Assembly: GCA_028564705.1 (NCBI GenBank)
Contig: JAPXFQ010000176.1
Span: 186,001 to 250,000 of the forward strand
From: Apricaphanius iberus
Lineage: Eukaryota > Chordata > Actinopteri > Cyprinodontiformes > Aphaniidae
Reading direction: 5' to 3'
Length of the DNA stretch: 64,000 bases
A model generated the notes under the pieces. That model was given only the letters and a program-made list of their open reading frames with translations. It made no database searches and was not told the origin of the DNA. Shown piece after piece: positions 8,335 to 19,139 of this stretch. Numbering within the stretch: the first letter of the stretch is position 1; every line of letters begins with the position of its first letter. The translations under genes and the position numbers were made by a program.

Positions 8335-10661
8335 CAGGGGCGCTGCTAAGAATTTTGGGCCCCATGACAAGAATCTTGGCAGGGCCACCAAAACAGCTAA
8401 TATTTTTTTCATATTAATTCATATAAAATCGTGCACTTTATGGTATTTTTACTATCATTCTCATATATTTAAGTCAATCAGACTGTATGTGAATCATATA
8501 TTACTGCTTCTGTAGTGCTAGACCACCTTAAATTCATTATTTTTTTCTTGCACTAGCAATTTAAGTGGATTACAAATTATTTACTCTTATTTTTGCAAAT
8601 TGCTTGAAAAGTTGTGTTGACAGATGGTAAAAAACAATCAGGATTTATAAAAGATAGGTCTATACATAGTAAAATCATATTACTCCTTGATTTGGTTTGA
8701 TTATAATTCTTTGATTGAAGATAAGGGTTTCATTTTTATTTTTTGATCTTTATGTAGCATTTGATTCTGTTGAACATACATGTATTATAAAAAGGTCAGA
8801 ATATTTTGGATTCTGTACAGAGTTTATTAAAGCGATAAATATAAATGTATCAGGATATAAATAGCTTGGTTTCCCTCCCCCACGGAACACCTAAAGGATT
8901 CACTATCAATCGTGGAAACCAGCAAGGCTGTCCCTTTTCTCCCTAATAATTTATTTTAGCTGCTGAGTATTAACTATATTTCTGAAAAAAAAACTGTCCA
9001 GATCCCTTTGGTAATAATAACAGAATTAGAATATTTTCTAAAGCATTGGGATTCTATTTACATTAAAAAAAATGTGAGCTTATGTCAATACATGATATGG
9101 AGCAAACTGACTTATAATGGGATTCCAGTTAAAATGAGGTAAAATCTTTGGGAATGATTATAACTAAAGAAACTAAAACCAGAGAAGACTTAAATATTTT
9201 ACCTGTAATAAAAAAGTAAATCTATACTCAACTCCTGGTTTCAGGCAACTCCTTGCAGGCAGAAACTCTGGTAGAAATCCTCTGCCAGCTACTGTACAAA
9301 CTACGTTGAGCTGTTTGGGAGGTTTCAGTGCATCTCTTGAAGATGATGTGGAATTGTGTTACTATAAGATCCCCTATGTTGTCAAATACAGTATGATCCA
9401 TCTCTGCTAACCACCCTTCACAGAAAACTTTCACATTATCTGATCCAGCATGTTTGCAAACTAAATTGAAACAGCGCAAAATCATTTGTAGAAATGATCA
9501 TATTATTATTCACATGATAAATATTCAAAATAGTTTTATTAAAATTCACATAGTTTTAGGAAAAGTCAGGGACCAACAATTACTTAATTTGACAAAGTTA
9601 TTTGATATGCATATTTCAAAAGGGTCCAAATGACTGCCTTGGACATTCTAATGTTTAAGTGTATTTGACTGTTCAGAATGATCAATATAACATCTTATGT
9701 TTGACTGCATTTATAAGTTAACAGAGAAAAAAAGGGAGGTTCTTGAGCTAACGTGGAAAAGTTTGAGCAAAGCTACTGTATCACATCACCATGACTTGAA
9801 GATTTACAGACCTACTCCGCTAATGAGTTAGCACTAGTTTAAGTACGAAAACATCACTTTAACTGAATAATGCGAACTTTAATGCAGCGGTAAATCACTA
9901 CGAAACGGGCTGAAACCAAATAGTGAACCAAAACGCATAAACAACCATAAATACAGTGGTTTTATACTCTTTGCATCTCGACATAGGGGCTGCTGGCTAT
10001 CAGCAAGACCGAGCCGACAGCCGAAGCAGATGAGGGAATCTCTATGGAGCGCTTCTGAACAAGTTTACAAGTACAGTCAAAAGAAAATAACATCAAACTG
10101 ACAGCGTGTCAGTTGGTAAACCATAAAACTATTTTCCAGGCACTGTATCGTATCATCATGCCCAAATAACCCAGGAGCAAGCCTTTATTACTTACCAATC
10201 TAGTAGCAACGTGGCTAGTTCAGCATCCATACATACTCCTGTATCTCACAGTGGCTGACACAAAAAACTGAAAAGTTGTAACACTGGGTTTTAGAAGCTA
10301 ATCCTATTTTGACCTAAATTAAGCAACAGTTTGACAGACAAGATCTCCCACAGCAGTGAAGGGAATGAATCGTTCACGTAGGCGAAGCGTGCTGTAAACA
10401 TTTTGCATGTGCCACTGCCACTGTCAGACAATACCATTCAGTATGGGGTGAAATGATAATATCATACATAATTCGAGGATTTTTTTTATATCGAATCCCA
10501 ACCATATATAATGTGCTTATTTTAACAGATCAAATAAAATATTTCAATTAAAAAAACTTACACAAGTCAATACATATTGATAGCCCTCAAAGGGCCCCCT
10601 GTCTGTGCCGGGCCCTCAAAATCCTCCTAACCCCCCCCCCCCCCCCCAGACGGCGCCCATG
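8335..10661. mobile_element. hAT-like transposon inserted in the Polinton
   Basis: It starts CAGGGGCGCTGCTAAG with 'attttgggcccc' just inside. It ends with the degenerate complement, reading from the right 'catgggcgccgtctggg ... gattttgagggccc'. The 8-bp target duplication is CCTATTCC at 8327-8334 and ACTATTCC at 10662-10669, one mismatch. CAGGGGCG termini and 8-bp duplications are hAT hallmarks. No hAT transposase is recognisable. The interior holds an L1-like RT fragment (8603-9225) and a C-run at 10631-10647. Confidence 0.75.
8603..9225 (+). pseudogene. L1-like reverse transcriptase fragment
   Basis: Read on the + strand with several frame changes, it yields an RT signature of the L1/Tx1 type: a QSGFIK-like stretch (around 8640), a 'D..KAFDS.EH'-like block at about 8740-8775, and a 'NRGNQQGCPFSP'-like block at about 8910-8945. 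It ends in a SLGMIITKET-like stretch near 9145-9175. It is heavily degraded and nested inside the hAT element. Confidence 0.6.
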
Positions 10662-10804
10662 ACTATTCCTGCAAGCAGTCGTTCTCAGCTAACCCAGCAG
10701 CAGAGAACTGAATGCTGTTTAGAAGTGTTTTGGATTTGACGACTGATTGATTTTTGACATTTTATTTTGTTCCGATTAATTTTGAGATTAAAAAAAGGAA
10801 TCAT

Positions 10805-10965
10805 GTTTAACCATTTTATATCCTTGTTGAATAAAAACATTTACCCAGATTTTGTTTAACCATTTTTTATCCATGTTGAATTAAACGTTTTTTCGCCTTG
10901 TCGAATTAAAACATTTACCAGATTTTGTTTAACCATTTTTTATCCTTGTTGAATTAAAACAAGAT
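10805..10965. repeat. AT-rich degenerate tandem repeat
   Basis: 'gtttaaccattttttatcc' recurs three times and 'ttgaattaaaacatttac' at least twice, over about 160 bp before the integrase remnant. The unit is irregular, about 60-70 bp. Confidence 0.6.
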
Positions 10966-10984
10966 AAACAAGATTGCATTTTCT

Positions 10985-11385
10985 GCGTAGTAGTTTTTGT
11001 CACTAGACCTTTGAAACAATTTCAAGAAGATCTCTGTGATATGGAAGCCTTAGCGGAGCACAATGAAGATTATAACTATTTATTAACGCCCATGCTATAA
11101 AAAGAAAGACAGCCCAAAAGGTGGCAGGTGCTTTTGAATCCATTTTCAAAGAATATCAAATACCGCATTCAGACTGATGCTGGAAAAAAAAATGAAATAA
11201 GAGTTTTAAAGAGGTTAATGAAAAAATAAGGTATTTCAGCATAGCGAACGACCCAAAAGCCTCTGTTGTAGAAAGGTTCAACTGAACTTTGAAAACTAGG
11301 TTGTGGCCTTATTTTACCGCGAATAGCACTAGCAGATACGTACATGTGCTTCAAGATCTGATGGAGAGTTATTTTTAATTTAATT
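10985..11385 (+). pseudogene. Polinton retroviral-type integrase remnant
   Basis: In shifting frames the segment gives 'TRPLKQFQEDLCDMEAL' (11005-11060), NEDYNYLL, then 'VAGAFESIFKEYQIPHS' (11110-11170) and 'IANDPKASVVERFN' (11235-11280), ending with a block containing 'SRYVHVLQDLMESYF' near 11330-11375. These are the conserved core blocks of Polinton integrases, including the VERFN glutamate of the DDE triad. The first aspartate region after NYLL is lost to a deletion and stop. At least three frame changes and two stops make it non-functional. The N-terminal zinc finger and C-terminal chromodomain are not seen. Confidence 0.75.
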
Positions 11386-11490
11386 ACATTTTTTAAATGT
11401 TTTTTTATCCCACGGTTTTTTCCCATTATTATCACCCTAATTATTATTCCTACCTAAGTACAGTCCTGGGCATTGCTCTCCCTCTGCCGA

Positions 11491-11729
11491 CCGCAGGAGG
11501 TCTGCTGAGCATAACCCGAGAGGAATTTAACATGGATTACTCTTTATTCGTCTTCAACCTGAATACGTGTGAGGATTCGGACGCATTATCACTTGTGAGC
11601 ACCGGGAACATTAGATTGGAGCTCAGGTTTAGACAGGTTCTGCCTCACACTGTAACTCTACTTGTCTACTCTTGCTACAATTCTGTTTTGGAAATTAACT
11701 CAAAAAGACGAGTCCTGGTGGATTATTAG
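11491..11729 (+). pseudogene. Polinton major capsid (double jelly-roll) C-terminal remnant
   Basis: The open frame 11397-11729 contains GLLSITREEF, then NIRLELRFRQVLPHTVTLLV and a VLEINSKRRVLVDY end. This is the ending I know for Polinton and adintovirus hexon-like capsid proteins: an 'R..F...Y.LF.F.L' block, 'G.IRLE..F...LP.T....VY', then '.EI...R.V..DY'. The N-terminal several hundred residues are missing. The remnant follows the integrase remnant after only about 100 bp, so the intervening genes were deleted. Confidence 0.7.
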
Positions 11730-11756
11730 TAACGACCTGGTGAAAAATGAACAACC

Positions 11757-12330
11757 ATGAAATTGAATCATTACTCCATAACCTTCTTGGGAGGTTGTTT
11801 GCGGTGTCTGGGCTTCCAACCAACTACTGTTGCTATCTCTCTCATTCCAACATATTTCATTGTCAACACCCATCTTTCCTGTATGCCCTGTGACAACTGG
11901 CTGGCACTAACTTTAGAAGAAGGCAGGGGTGCAACATTTTTTGACTCTTACAGATTTCCTCCTGACTTTATTCATTACCCGAGGAGTATAGTGGATTTTT
12001 TTTAAACAGAGATCGTCAAAAATATTGTACCATGTTTATCAATTTCAAGAAATCCAATCAGTTGTGTGGGGACATCACTGCATTTTTTACTTGTGTCATG
12101 GAGCCTGTGGTTTTTTGATGCAAAACGTAATTTCCAAATATTCTAAAGATGTTTACAAGAATGATTCGATGGTTTCAGAATTTGTCAGTAAGTACCAGAC
12201 CTGTGCTAGAAAGTCAACCCGTTTTACACAAAATACTTGTTCCCTTCAAATGTTCCGACTGTTATATGTTTTAATATTGATTATTGTCATAAATATTGAT
12301 GCATGTTTTTGTAATAAATACAATGCATGA
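11757..12330 (+). pseudogene. Adenain-like cysteine protease remnant
   Basis: The first frame (11757-12005) carries FIVNTHLSCMPCDNWLALTL and ATFFDSYRFPP. The second frame (12025-12330) carries QSVVWGHHCIFYLCHGACGF. This is the order of the adenovirus-type maturation protease: His-Trp block, Asp/Glu block, then Gln...Cys-Gly block. In this copy the expected His before Trp is Asn (DNW) and the expected Cys before Gly is Trp (VWG), so both catalytic residues appear lost. A frameshift next to a T-run (11995-12003) separates the halves. The capsid and protease genes are adjacent, as is usual in Polintons. Confidence 0.7.
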
Positions 12331-12500
12331 AATTTAAAAAATCAAAATAAATAAACTTTATGATTAAATAAAAGAAAACAGACTACACGTTGTAATTTAT
12401 TTTTAAGGAGATAATGTAACCCACTTGGGGGGCTTTGTTGTTTCACCTAACCCACCCTTATCGTCGCCCCTGCTCCACCACGCAGACAGGGTTTCGATTT

Positions 12501-13380
12501 TTAAAATGTTTTTTTTCTTTTGTGTCCCATGGGGTAACAAAATAACCTTTTTCTTTTCTGCACGGTGGAGGACGCGTCATCATCCGACTTAATCCATAAA
12601 TATTGATCACGGGCGAACGGGTTGCTGATGGTTGATAAAGGAATATTTAACTCTGACAAAGTATACAGAAATTTAACCCAGCTTTTAGGGGATGAATAAG
12701 ACCTTTTAAATGGATGTACTAAGTTTCTTAACAGGTCCAGAATGTGAGAACCCCTAACAGCCTGAACCAAGAAAACAAATTCACCACTTGGTGTCAAACC
12801 TGTATTTGAGAATTTCCGCATGATGTATTCAGCGCTACTCTGTTCTCGTTTAGGTATGCTTCTTAACACATCTGTCATCACAGCATCCTCCTCCGCTGCA
12901 GCCGGTCCTTAATCAGGTAAATCTTTTGGGGCCCTGCGCAACGTTAAAGTTACTCGCTGGTCATTTTGCTCAACTTGTTTGACTAAATTTTTGTATTTTT
13001 GTAAAAGCCCCTCATATTTTCTCATTTTTTTATATGTGGTCAACCACTATGATTTAAGATGGTCTTCATGCTTTCATCTATATCATCCTGAGCCGTTTGT
13101 CTTATGGTAGACAAGCTTTCAGGCTGAGTCAGTCGTCTCAGCTGATGGGGGGAGACAAGAAACATCTTTTTGGGTTGCCCGTAATGTCTTCTTCTAAAAG
13201 CACCTGCAATCAGATCTCCCAGGAGTGATATCACGGTTGCTGGAAGAGGGAATATTCCACCAGTCTGTGATAGTAATTGCTTTTGTTTACGTTTCAACCC
13301 AACCTTTTTGTCCGCTCGTAATCTAAGGGTTTTCTTTTGTTTCTTCAGCTTGTTATAATGTGATGGTGAAAGTGTGTTAA
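12501..13380 (-). pseudogene. Polinton minor virion-type protein remnant
   Basis: Right to left: 13297-13040 has a basic start, an LLSQTGGIFPLPATVISLLG hydrophobic stretch like small basic core proteins, and a LVSPHQLRRL block. 13025-12882 has a coiled-coil-like YEGLLQKYKNLVKQVE segment. 12881-12501 has LRSIPKREQSSAEYIMRKF and GSHILDLLRNLV. I recognise this order from an uncharacterised Polinton ORF, but I cannot assign a proven function. One stop with a frameshift at an A-run (about 13026-13042) and one TAA at about 12912 break it. It is convergent with the protease gene. Confidence 0.55.
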
Positions 13381-13600
13381 TATCTCTCTTCGTTTGTTAG
13401 GACTTGAGCTATATAAAGCATTCAGTAATAGCGCGTTTCTTTTTAAACGTGCTGACATAATGCCTTACTTGTTTTTGGGGAGATAAACAGCTGTCCACTC
13501 TCCAGGAAGCACCCCGTTCTCAGTCTGAACTGTTCTGGGCACGTAGGGGTGAGGTTGACGATTAAATTACTCTATAGTGGTATAGAAGATAGTAGCATGG

Positions 13601-13791
13601 GTTCCTGTTCTTGAGGTAGGATTTGAACCAGTCGAGTGCCGTACGAGAGAGTCCAATCCAGATCTCTAGACATTCCAGTATTATATCATGATCAACGGTG
13701 TCAAATTGATCCCTACAAACCCCCCTCAACCTCAGGTTAATCAATAATTTTTGAGGTGTTACCATTACTCTCTCATAGGAAAACAAATAAA
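13601..13791. other. Chimeric patch: L2 sliver fused to Polinton end plus host flank
   Basis: 13601-13706 differs at only three positions from 4641-4746 of the outer L2 (RT region), in the same orientation. It is joined at about 13707 to a copy of the Polinton right end ('tacaaacccccct ... ccattactctct', 13714-13775). That copy continues through CATAGG and 'aaaacaaa', the exact 14 bases that flank the real right end at 19314-19327. The patch sits where the polymerase B C-terminus should be. Confidence 0.75.
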
Positions 13792-13794
13792 TAA

Positions 13795-16050
13795 GACCAT
13801 ATAGTTGCTTTTCAGGCTTATGGTCCTTGTGTGCTTCCTCTGATGGAATATGTTTTTGTTAACATCGTTAAACTCATATTTTTGTGATGTCTATATTGTT
13901 ACCCACACGCCAGATAAAGCTCTGTCAGTATTATTATGTCTAGATGCTTCTGTCTGGTTATTTGTCTGAGCGCAGGTGCGACAGAGAGTGAACACCAGTT
14001 TTCTGTTTATTTTTGCTGGTAACACTGGGAAAAAGAGACCCGGAGGTGGTGACACAACCGCATTAATAACTCCGAAATACCCTGTAGGCTCTGAAAAATT
14101 ATCCCTGATGATGATAGAATGGCAGAGACGGTACATTTTTGAGGCGTTGACATAAGGATATAGTGACGTCATGTCTTGATAGTGAATCTGTTCATCAGAA
14201 GGGGCTGTGTATCTTAAACGCACCACATTTGTGCGGCCCCCATAAAGAGTGTTGTGGGGTACCAAAGGTTCATGCATTGGGTAATCGGTCAAAAATTGAA
14301 TCACGGCGGCATCGTTTTTACACAGGTCTGTCCATTAATGCTCCCAAATGCAGACAACATGATGGTTTTTCAATGTTTCTATTCTTTCAACCGTTTTAGC
14401 ATAAACCTCCCCGTTTAATTTCTTATAAAATGGATGTTTTGCATGAGGGTAACAATGTTCGAAGCAGCCATGAAAAAAAAAAACCTAAGAATTCATAGCA
14501 ATATTTAACACCCTGTATTTCAGCATAGCCGTCTACAAAAAATCTGCCCATTTTGCGCTCAACCCCATTATGACATGCGTTATTTTTATCTTTTGTTTCT
14601 TGGCCATGTACTCTAGCCACATAGTAGAGGGAAAAGAAAAAGCTTTTAAACTGGTCGTTGTAATTTGAGGGTGATGGGATGGCTAGTGTTTCTGGTTGCA
14701 AGTAATTAGACCTGAACACCTGCATGCAGGGGCTTGAAACGGTTATCTGATTGAAAGGATCAACATTGGACTCATCAAAGAATTCCAACCCAAACTTTTT
14801 GCAAGCTTAATGCAAAATACGGACATCGGTCAAACAGTAGAAAATGGCTTGTTGTTTAAAGTCAAAAACTTGGTGTCTATAGCAACCGTTTAATATTTCC
14901 TGATCGGTTGGTGACATTTCATCAAAACTGTAATATGAGGGGGTTGGAAATACACCCTTGTAATGCAGATTCCCCTTTGAGGAGAATTCGTGTGGGAAAA
15001 ATCCTTTTGAACAGTCTGGGAACCCCAAAGCAGTGGGAATTCTGGCTAACTTCATAGTTGAAAACGACATGCTATCAATGAACTTTATTTCAAAGTCAGG
15101 TTCTGTAAAACAGAGAATCATTGCACCCTGCATTAACATTCTCGGGTTTATCCCTAATTCTCTCATGGATTGTAACACGAGATGTGCATTGAACGCCCTG
15201 GCATTGTGTGCAACGAAGGTGAACAGACGAAAAGCCAGTCTCCTGATGTGTAATAAAAAATCACGCATGCAAGATAAACCATAAAAAGACCGCTCTTCAA
15301 CGTCATCCGTTTTCATACAGATCAGATATGGAATGTGTTTGTCGGAGGCTACAAATGTTTCAATATCGTAAAATCATCATTTCTTGTTAAGCTCATTATC
15401 TCTATTTTTCCCACCACAGACTCGACATGTAGGTTTGGGGTACCGGCGTTGATATTTAGAAGCATTGTAACTGTTACTTCAGTCTATTTTACTGGCAGAG
15501 GCACCCTTGTACACCAGGAGCCTTGTGCTTTTCATTGCAGATCTGATTGTAACAAACCCTGTAATAGCACAAATCATAGCACAGTGTTCTTCCTGCTTAC
15601 AGGTCGTGCTGTGACATACAGGGCAATACCCTTTACAGGAATACCACTCGAGTTTATTGTATGGTAAAAAAACAATATTGGCAGGTGTACTTTGACCGCA
15701 AGAAAGCTTTAAGGTTTGTAACACAGTAATAATGGTTTTGATGTAGAAAAAGAAATGCAGGGTGAGTCCTATCAGAAAACATAACAATTTTTCTTTTCAC
15801 AATTTCTTCAAATTTGTTATTGTCTTTAAAGGTATAGTTTCTGTTAACCCGGTGTTGATTTGTAATTGCACAACATGTAGCCGGGCTTCGCGATCTGAGC
15901 TGTCAGGGGTTAACACACGAGCTAGAGAGATTGCTGAACAGAGATGATCGTTATTATTTTGTAAAATGTAAAGGTGTTGTTTTTTTCTTGATATTATCTC
16001 CTGATCAAGCACTGTTTCAATTTTACGTTTACCTGTGCCTCCGCGACAGG
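13795..16050 (-). pseudogene. Polinton protein-primed DNA polymerase B remnant
   Basis: Read right to left: an N-terminal block with NNNDHLCSAISLARVL (about 15960-15910) and a Cys-rich zinc-binding block with KGYCPVCHSTTC (about 15635-15595). The exonuclease I motif YDIET follows at about 15370-15356, and exo II as FVAHNARAFNAHLVL (about 15215-15170). A VDPFNQITVSSPCMQVFRS block lies near 14760-14705. A 'HGCFEHCYPH' block lies in another frame near 14460. Palm motif A is QDMTSLYPYVNASKMY (about 14185-14140). The exo II Asp expected after the Phe is Asn here. The KxY and YGDTDS blocks are absent: the gene stops at about 13795, next to the chimeric patch. Internal stops lie at 14807 and about 14330, with frameshifts at 14470 (A-run) and near 15380. 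Confidence 0.8.
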
Positions 16051-16094
16051 TTTATAGTATTGGAACGATTAATTCTAAACATTCTGTTGCTGAT

Positions 16095-16641
16095 ATTTCA
16101 GCGTTGATTGAATGAGTCCTTCAAGAAACGTGCTAAATTCGTCAAAATATCTTGCGTACTGACTGCAAATGTTTTGTGGTGAGGCTGGTTGACCCTCAAT
16201 CTTCAATTCAATCTGTACAACATAATTTCTACGCCCCACGCTGCTGACTCTCCCTGATTAATCGAAGATCTCATTCATGACATTTCTATAAAATTGAGCA
16301 AGATCCAGCGGTTGTTGATTGTCCAGAAATGTTACCACTCTCCTTATTTCACGGTTATTAAATTCAGGGTGTTCTGTGATCTGGTCACTAATCGTGTTCT
16401 GAGGGGCTGGAGAGGGCTCATAACCATTCTGTGGGGCCCCTGTGATCGTTAAACGCAGCACACCCATTTCTGTGGAGGTGTAGATACAGCACCTCGCGCT
16501 TTGAGGGACCGATTCGTTTATCCCAGACTCCCCAATAGCACCGACAAATCGAGTGAGACTCGTTAACGCGTCGGTGATTGGTTGATTTAATGAAGGTTCA
16601 CCTGTTCCCCCTCCACCCTGTAGTGATAAACCTGATAACAT
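16095..16641 (-). CDS. Unidentified Polinton ORF upstream of polymerase B
   Basis: The open frame 16641-16258 (127 aa) starts with a Gly-rich stretch (GLSLQGGGGTGE) and ends EIRRVVTFLDNQQPLDLAQFY. After one stop the same frame continues to about 16095 (NYVVQIELKIEG...). It may be the N-terminal part of the polymerase gene or a separate small gene. No known domain was recognised. Confidence 0.35.
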
Positions 16642-16700
16642 TGGAGATTCAGCCCTCTGAATTTAATCTGTTCCCCTTCCATTCTGTTGTGATAAATCTG

Positions 16701-17181
16701 TTAAAATATTTTTTTTTCTGTAGAATTTAGCGAACGTAATGACCATTTAGAATATATAAACGCTGCGTTTATATATTCTAAATGGTCATTAGAACTGTCT
16801 GACGTTTCTCTATATTGTGCAGCGGTTATTTGACAGACGCCTTCGCATAAATAACGCAGGCCCAATACCTCTATTTCTGTAGAATATAGCGCGCGTAGTG
16901 CGGTGTTTAGATTTTCTAAATTGTCATTAGAAATGGGGGCAGACACTCTGATCATTTGAGCAATAGAACTTATGGTTCTTTTGAAAGCAATCTGGACCCA
17001 GACCGCATTTGGTTCTTTTCGCCACGTCCTCCTCTTGATGGTACCTTTGCTGACACAGTGTTTCTCTTTCCGTGTTCTATTTCCTGTAATAAAATCAAAA
17101 TAAATAAGTAACTCTGTCTCTACCAAAAACAGGGGGGAGCATGAAATAAAAAAACGCATAACAAACTGTGTATATCTATCC

Positions 17182-17183
<2 letters not shown>
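16701..17183 (-). CDS. Unidentified Polinton ORF with diverged internal repeats
   Basis: A 160-codon frame. Its C-terminal half is built from two diverged copies of a unit containing 'NLENLNTALRALYSTE' and 'HLEYINAAF...LRSLNSTE'. These correspond to the DNA repeats 'tctgtagaatatagcgcgcg' (16877) and 'tctgtagaatttagcgaacg' (16716). The frame contains the 55-bp palindrome at 16737-16791. The function is unknown, and part of the frame may be open by chance. Confidence 0.3.
16737..16791. repeat. Perfect 55-bp palindrome
   Basis: Two 27-nt arms around a single central T at 16764: 'taatgaccatttagaatata...' reads identically on the other strand. The symmetry stops sharply at both sides. It would extrude as a cruciform with almost no loop. 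Confidence 0.9.
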
Positions 17184-17215
<32 letters not shown>

Positions 17216-17235
17216 ATATATATATATATATATAT
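17176..17235. repeat. (TCTA)n then (TA)n microsatellite
   Basis: About nine TCTA units followed by about eleven TA units. Confidence 0.95.
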
Positions 17236-17239
17236 TTAA

Positions 17240-17754
17240 AATTAAGATGTTATTAATACCCGATGGATTTGCATAAGCGGGGAGCGATACCGTTTGAACC
17301 TCCGACAGCAAGTCAGAGATGCACGCGTTGGTTGGACTCATGGAAACAGGTTGTCCTGCGGCCTCTACAGAATAATGTTAATAAATATATATAGCTTATA
17401 TTGTTTAGCTGACGCGATAGAAATACAATTGTTACCAACCTGAACTGGTAGATGGGTTCCGTTAGTTAACGGTACTCACGGTTCCAACCCAATCTTAAAA
17501 AAAATAAAAATTTCATTTAGTTTCTTTGTAAAAGGCATGCTGTATAGATAAAAATTTTAACTATATTTACCCTCATCGAAAAATGACTCCAGATCTACAT
17601 CGACCCCTTCATTGTGATCCAAGTCTGAACAAAGTAAATAACAAAACAGGGTTCTTCTGTGATTTTATTTCCAAACAGAAAATTAACGTCAAGAAAAAAC
17701 ACTCACCTATCCAAATAGCGGTTTCAGGATCATGGTGGATCTGCGCACGGTGCA
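17240..17754 (-). CDS. Candidate spliced small gene in the Polinton
   Basis: On the minus strand, segments with matching splice borders and phases can be chained. Exon a is 17754-17707 (acceptor ctctttag, donor GTGAGT). Exon b is 17624-17571 (acceptor ttgttcag, donor GTAAAT) and encodes the acidic LDHNEGVDVDLESFFDE. Exon c is only 14 nt, 17493-17480 (acceptor aag, donor GTGAGT). Exon d starts at 17362 (acceptor ctgtagag) and encodes QPVSMSPTNACISDLLSEVQ. The frame stays open across all three junctions. This is an inference from consensus sites; no family is recognised. An open frame continues upstream of exon a to 17977. Confidence 0.35.
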
Positions 17755-17979
17755 CTAAAGAGAAATGTAGTAATGAGAACAGCATTTGGAATGCACATCC
17801 ATCATTAGAAAGACGCTTAACAGGGTGGTCAGAGTGGGGAAATCTGGTCAGATGGTCATAGGAAAGATACCCCCAAGCTGAAGGTGTAGTTCTGTTACAA
17901 TACCACCCATAGACCAGTACCAAGATGGTGCAGAGGGGTGTCAACACACCTGAAAAACAAGGCATCTCTTTAACCACGA

Positions 17980-19139
17980 TGGTGCTGCCAGGGGGGTTGC
18001 AAGGAAGTCGTTCGCATCCCAGGCCACAGAGAAGATGTTTTTGATTAGGATGTACAGAGAGGTGTCTGTTTCATTCTCACATAAAGACAAGTTTTCCACC
18101 AAGTTGATTAATGACCCGACAGTTGAAAATGCAGAGTGGGGGTTGATCCAATCAGCTTCACTCTTCTGCTAGGATAATTTCATGTTTTTTTTTCTAGTTA
18201 TTTAAACATTTTATGAAGCTCCCCAGAGGTGGTGACTTGAGAAAGTAGTTTGTTCAGGCTGCCTTTAAACTCCATTCTTGCATCAGCAGCTCTTTCAGAC
18301 GGTTTGAAAAATGAATGCTTTTAGAATGTACCGGAATTCTCCATTTCAACTACTGTTAAAATTTTTAAGCAGAGCATTACTGGAAGTAACCATGTTTTCT
18401 AAAATAGAATGAAACCTTTCTTCCTGAAGCCAATCACTCGCTTCTCTTTGGATATACCTGCAACATTTACCCCTATATATTAGGAGAATCTTTTGACCAG
18501 TTGATTTATCCTTCTTTTAATACCCGTTAATTTTTTGACTTATGTGTCTGTGAAAAGCATAAGTGCTTGGTTTTCTAACCCTATTCTCATTTAACTTCTA
18601 CAGCTAAACACCTCTCTTTTGGTAGGATAGTTTCATGTTTTTTTCTAATAATTTAAACATTCTCAATGTCTTTTCATTGTACTTAAGCAGGATAACACAA
18701 ACACACGTACAGAGGAAGTAGTCCTTTCAATATAAAAGAACCAAAACGGAAGTTAACCGTAACAGAATGAATATGTTTAAAATGTATTTTCATAGTTTAG
18801 AATAGAGTAATTGTTAAATTGTTCCACATGGGGAAATTTGTTTAAAGTTGTTGAAAGTTTAATTAAATGTATTAATAGTTTAATTAAAGTTTAAATGTAT
18901 TTAAATGTGTTAATAGTTTTAATGTGTTAATGTACTAATAGTTTAATTAAAGTTTAAATGTTTAAATATGGAGTTTATTTAAAGTTTAAATGGAGGAGGT
19001 TGTGTTCTTTTCTCTTTTGACTGGGTATAGAAAAATCCAAAATGCAGCTCCCATATCCATGTTCACAAAGACCATTGCTTTTCTGAAGAAAAGGCCCTGC
19101 GTTTTCTCAACGTATATTTAACGAGAAAATAACCCAGAC
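17980..19139. other. Polinton right arm without recognisable genes
   Basis: AT-rich sequence. A direct repeat of about 42 bp ('aggatagtttcatgttttt...ctaataatttaaacatt') occurs at about 18171-18215 and 18626-18665. From 18840 to 18990 'agtttaattaaagtttaaatg'-like units recur. I see no coding family here. Confidence 0.6.
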
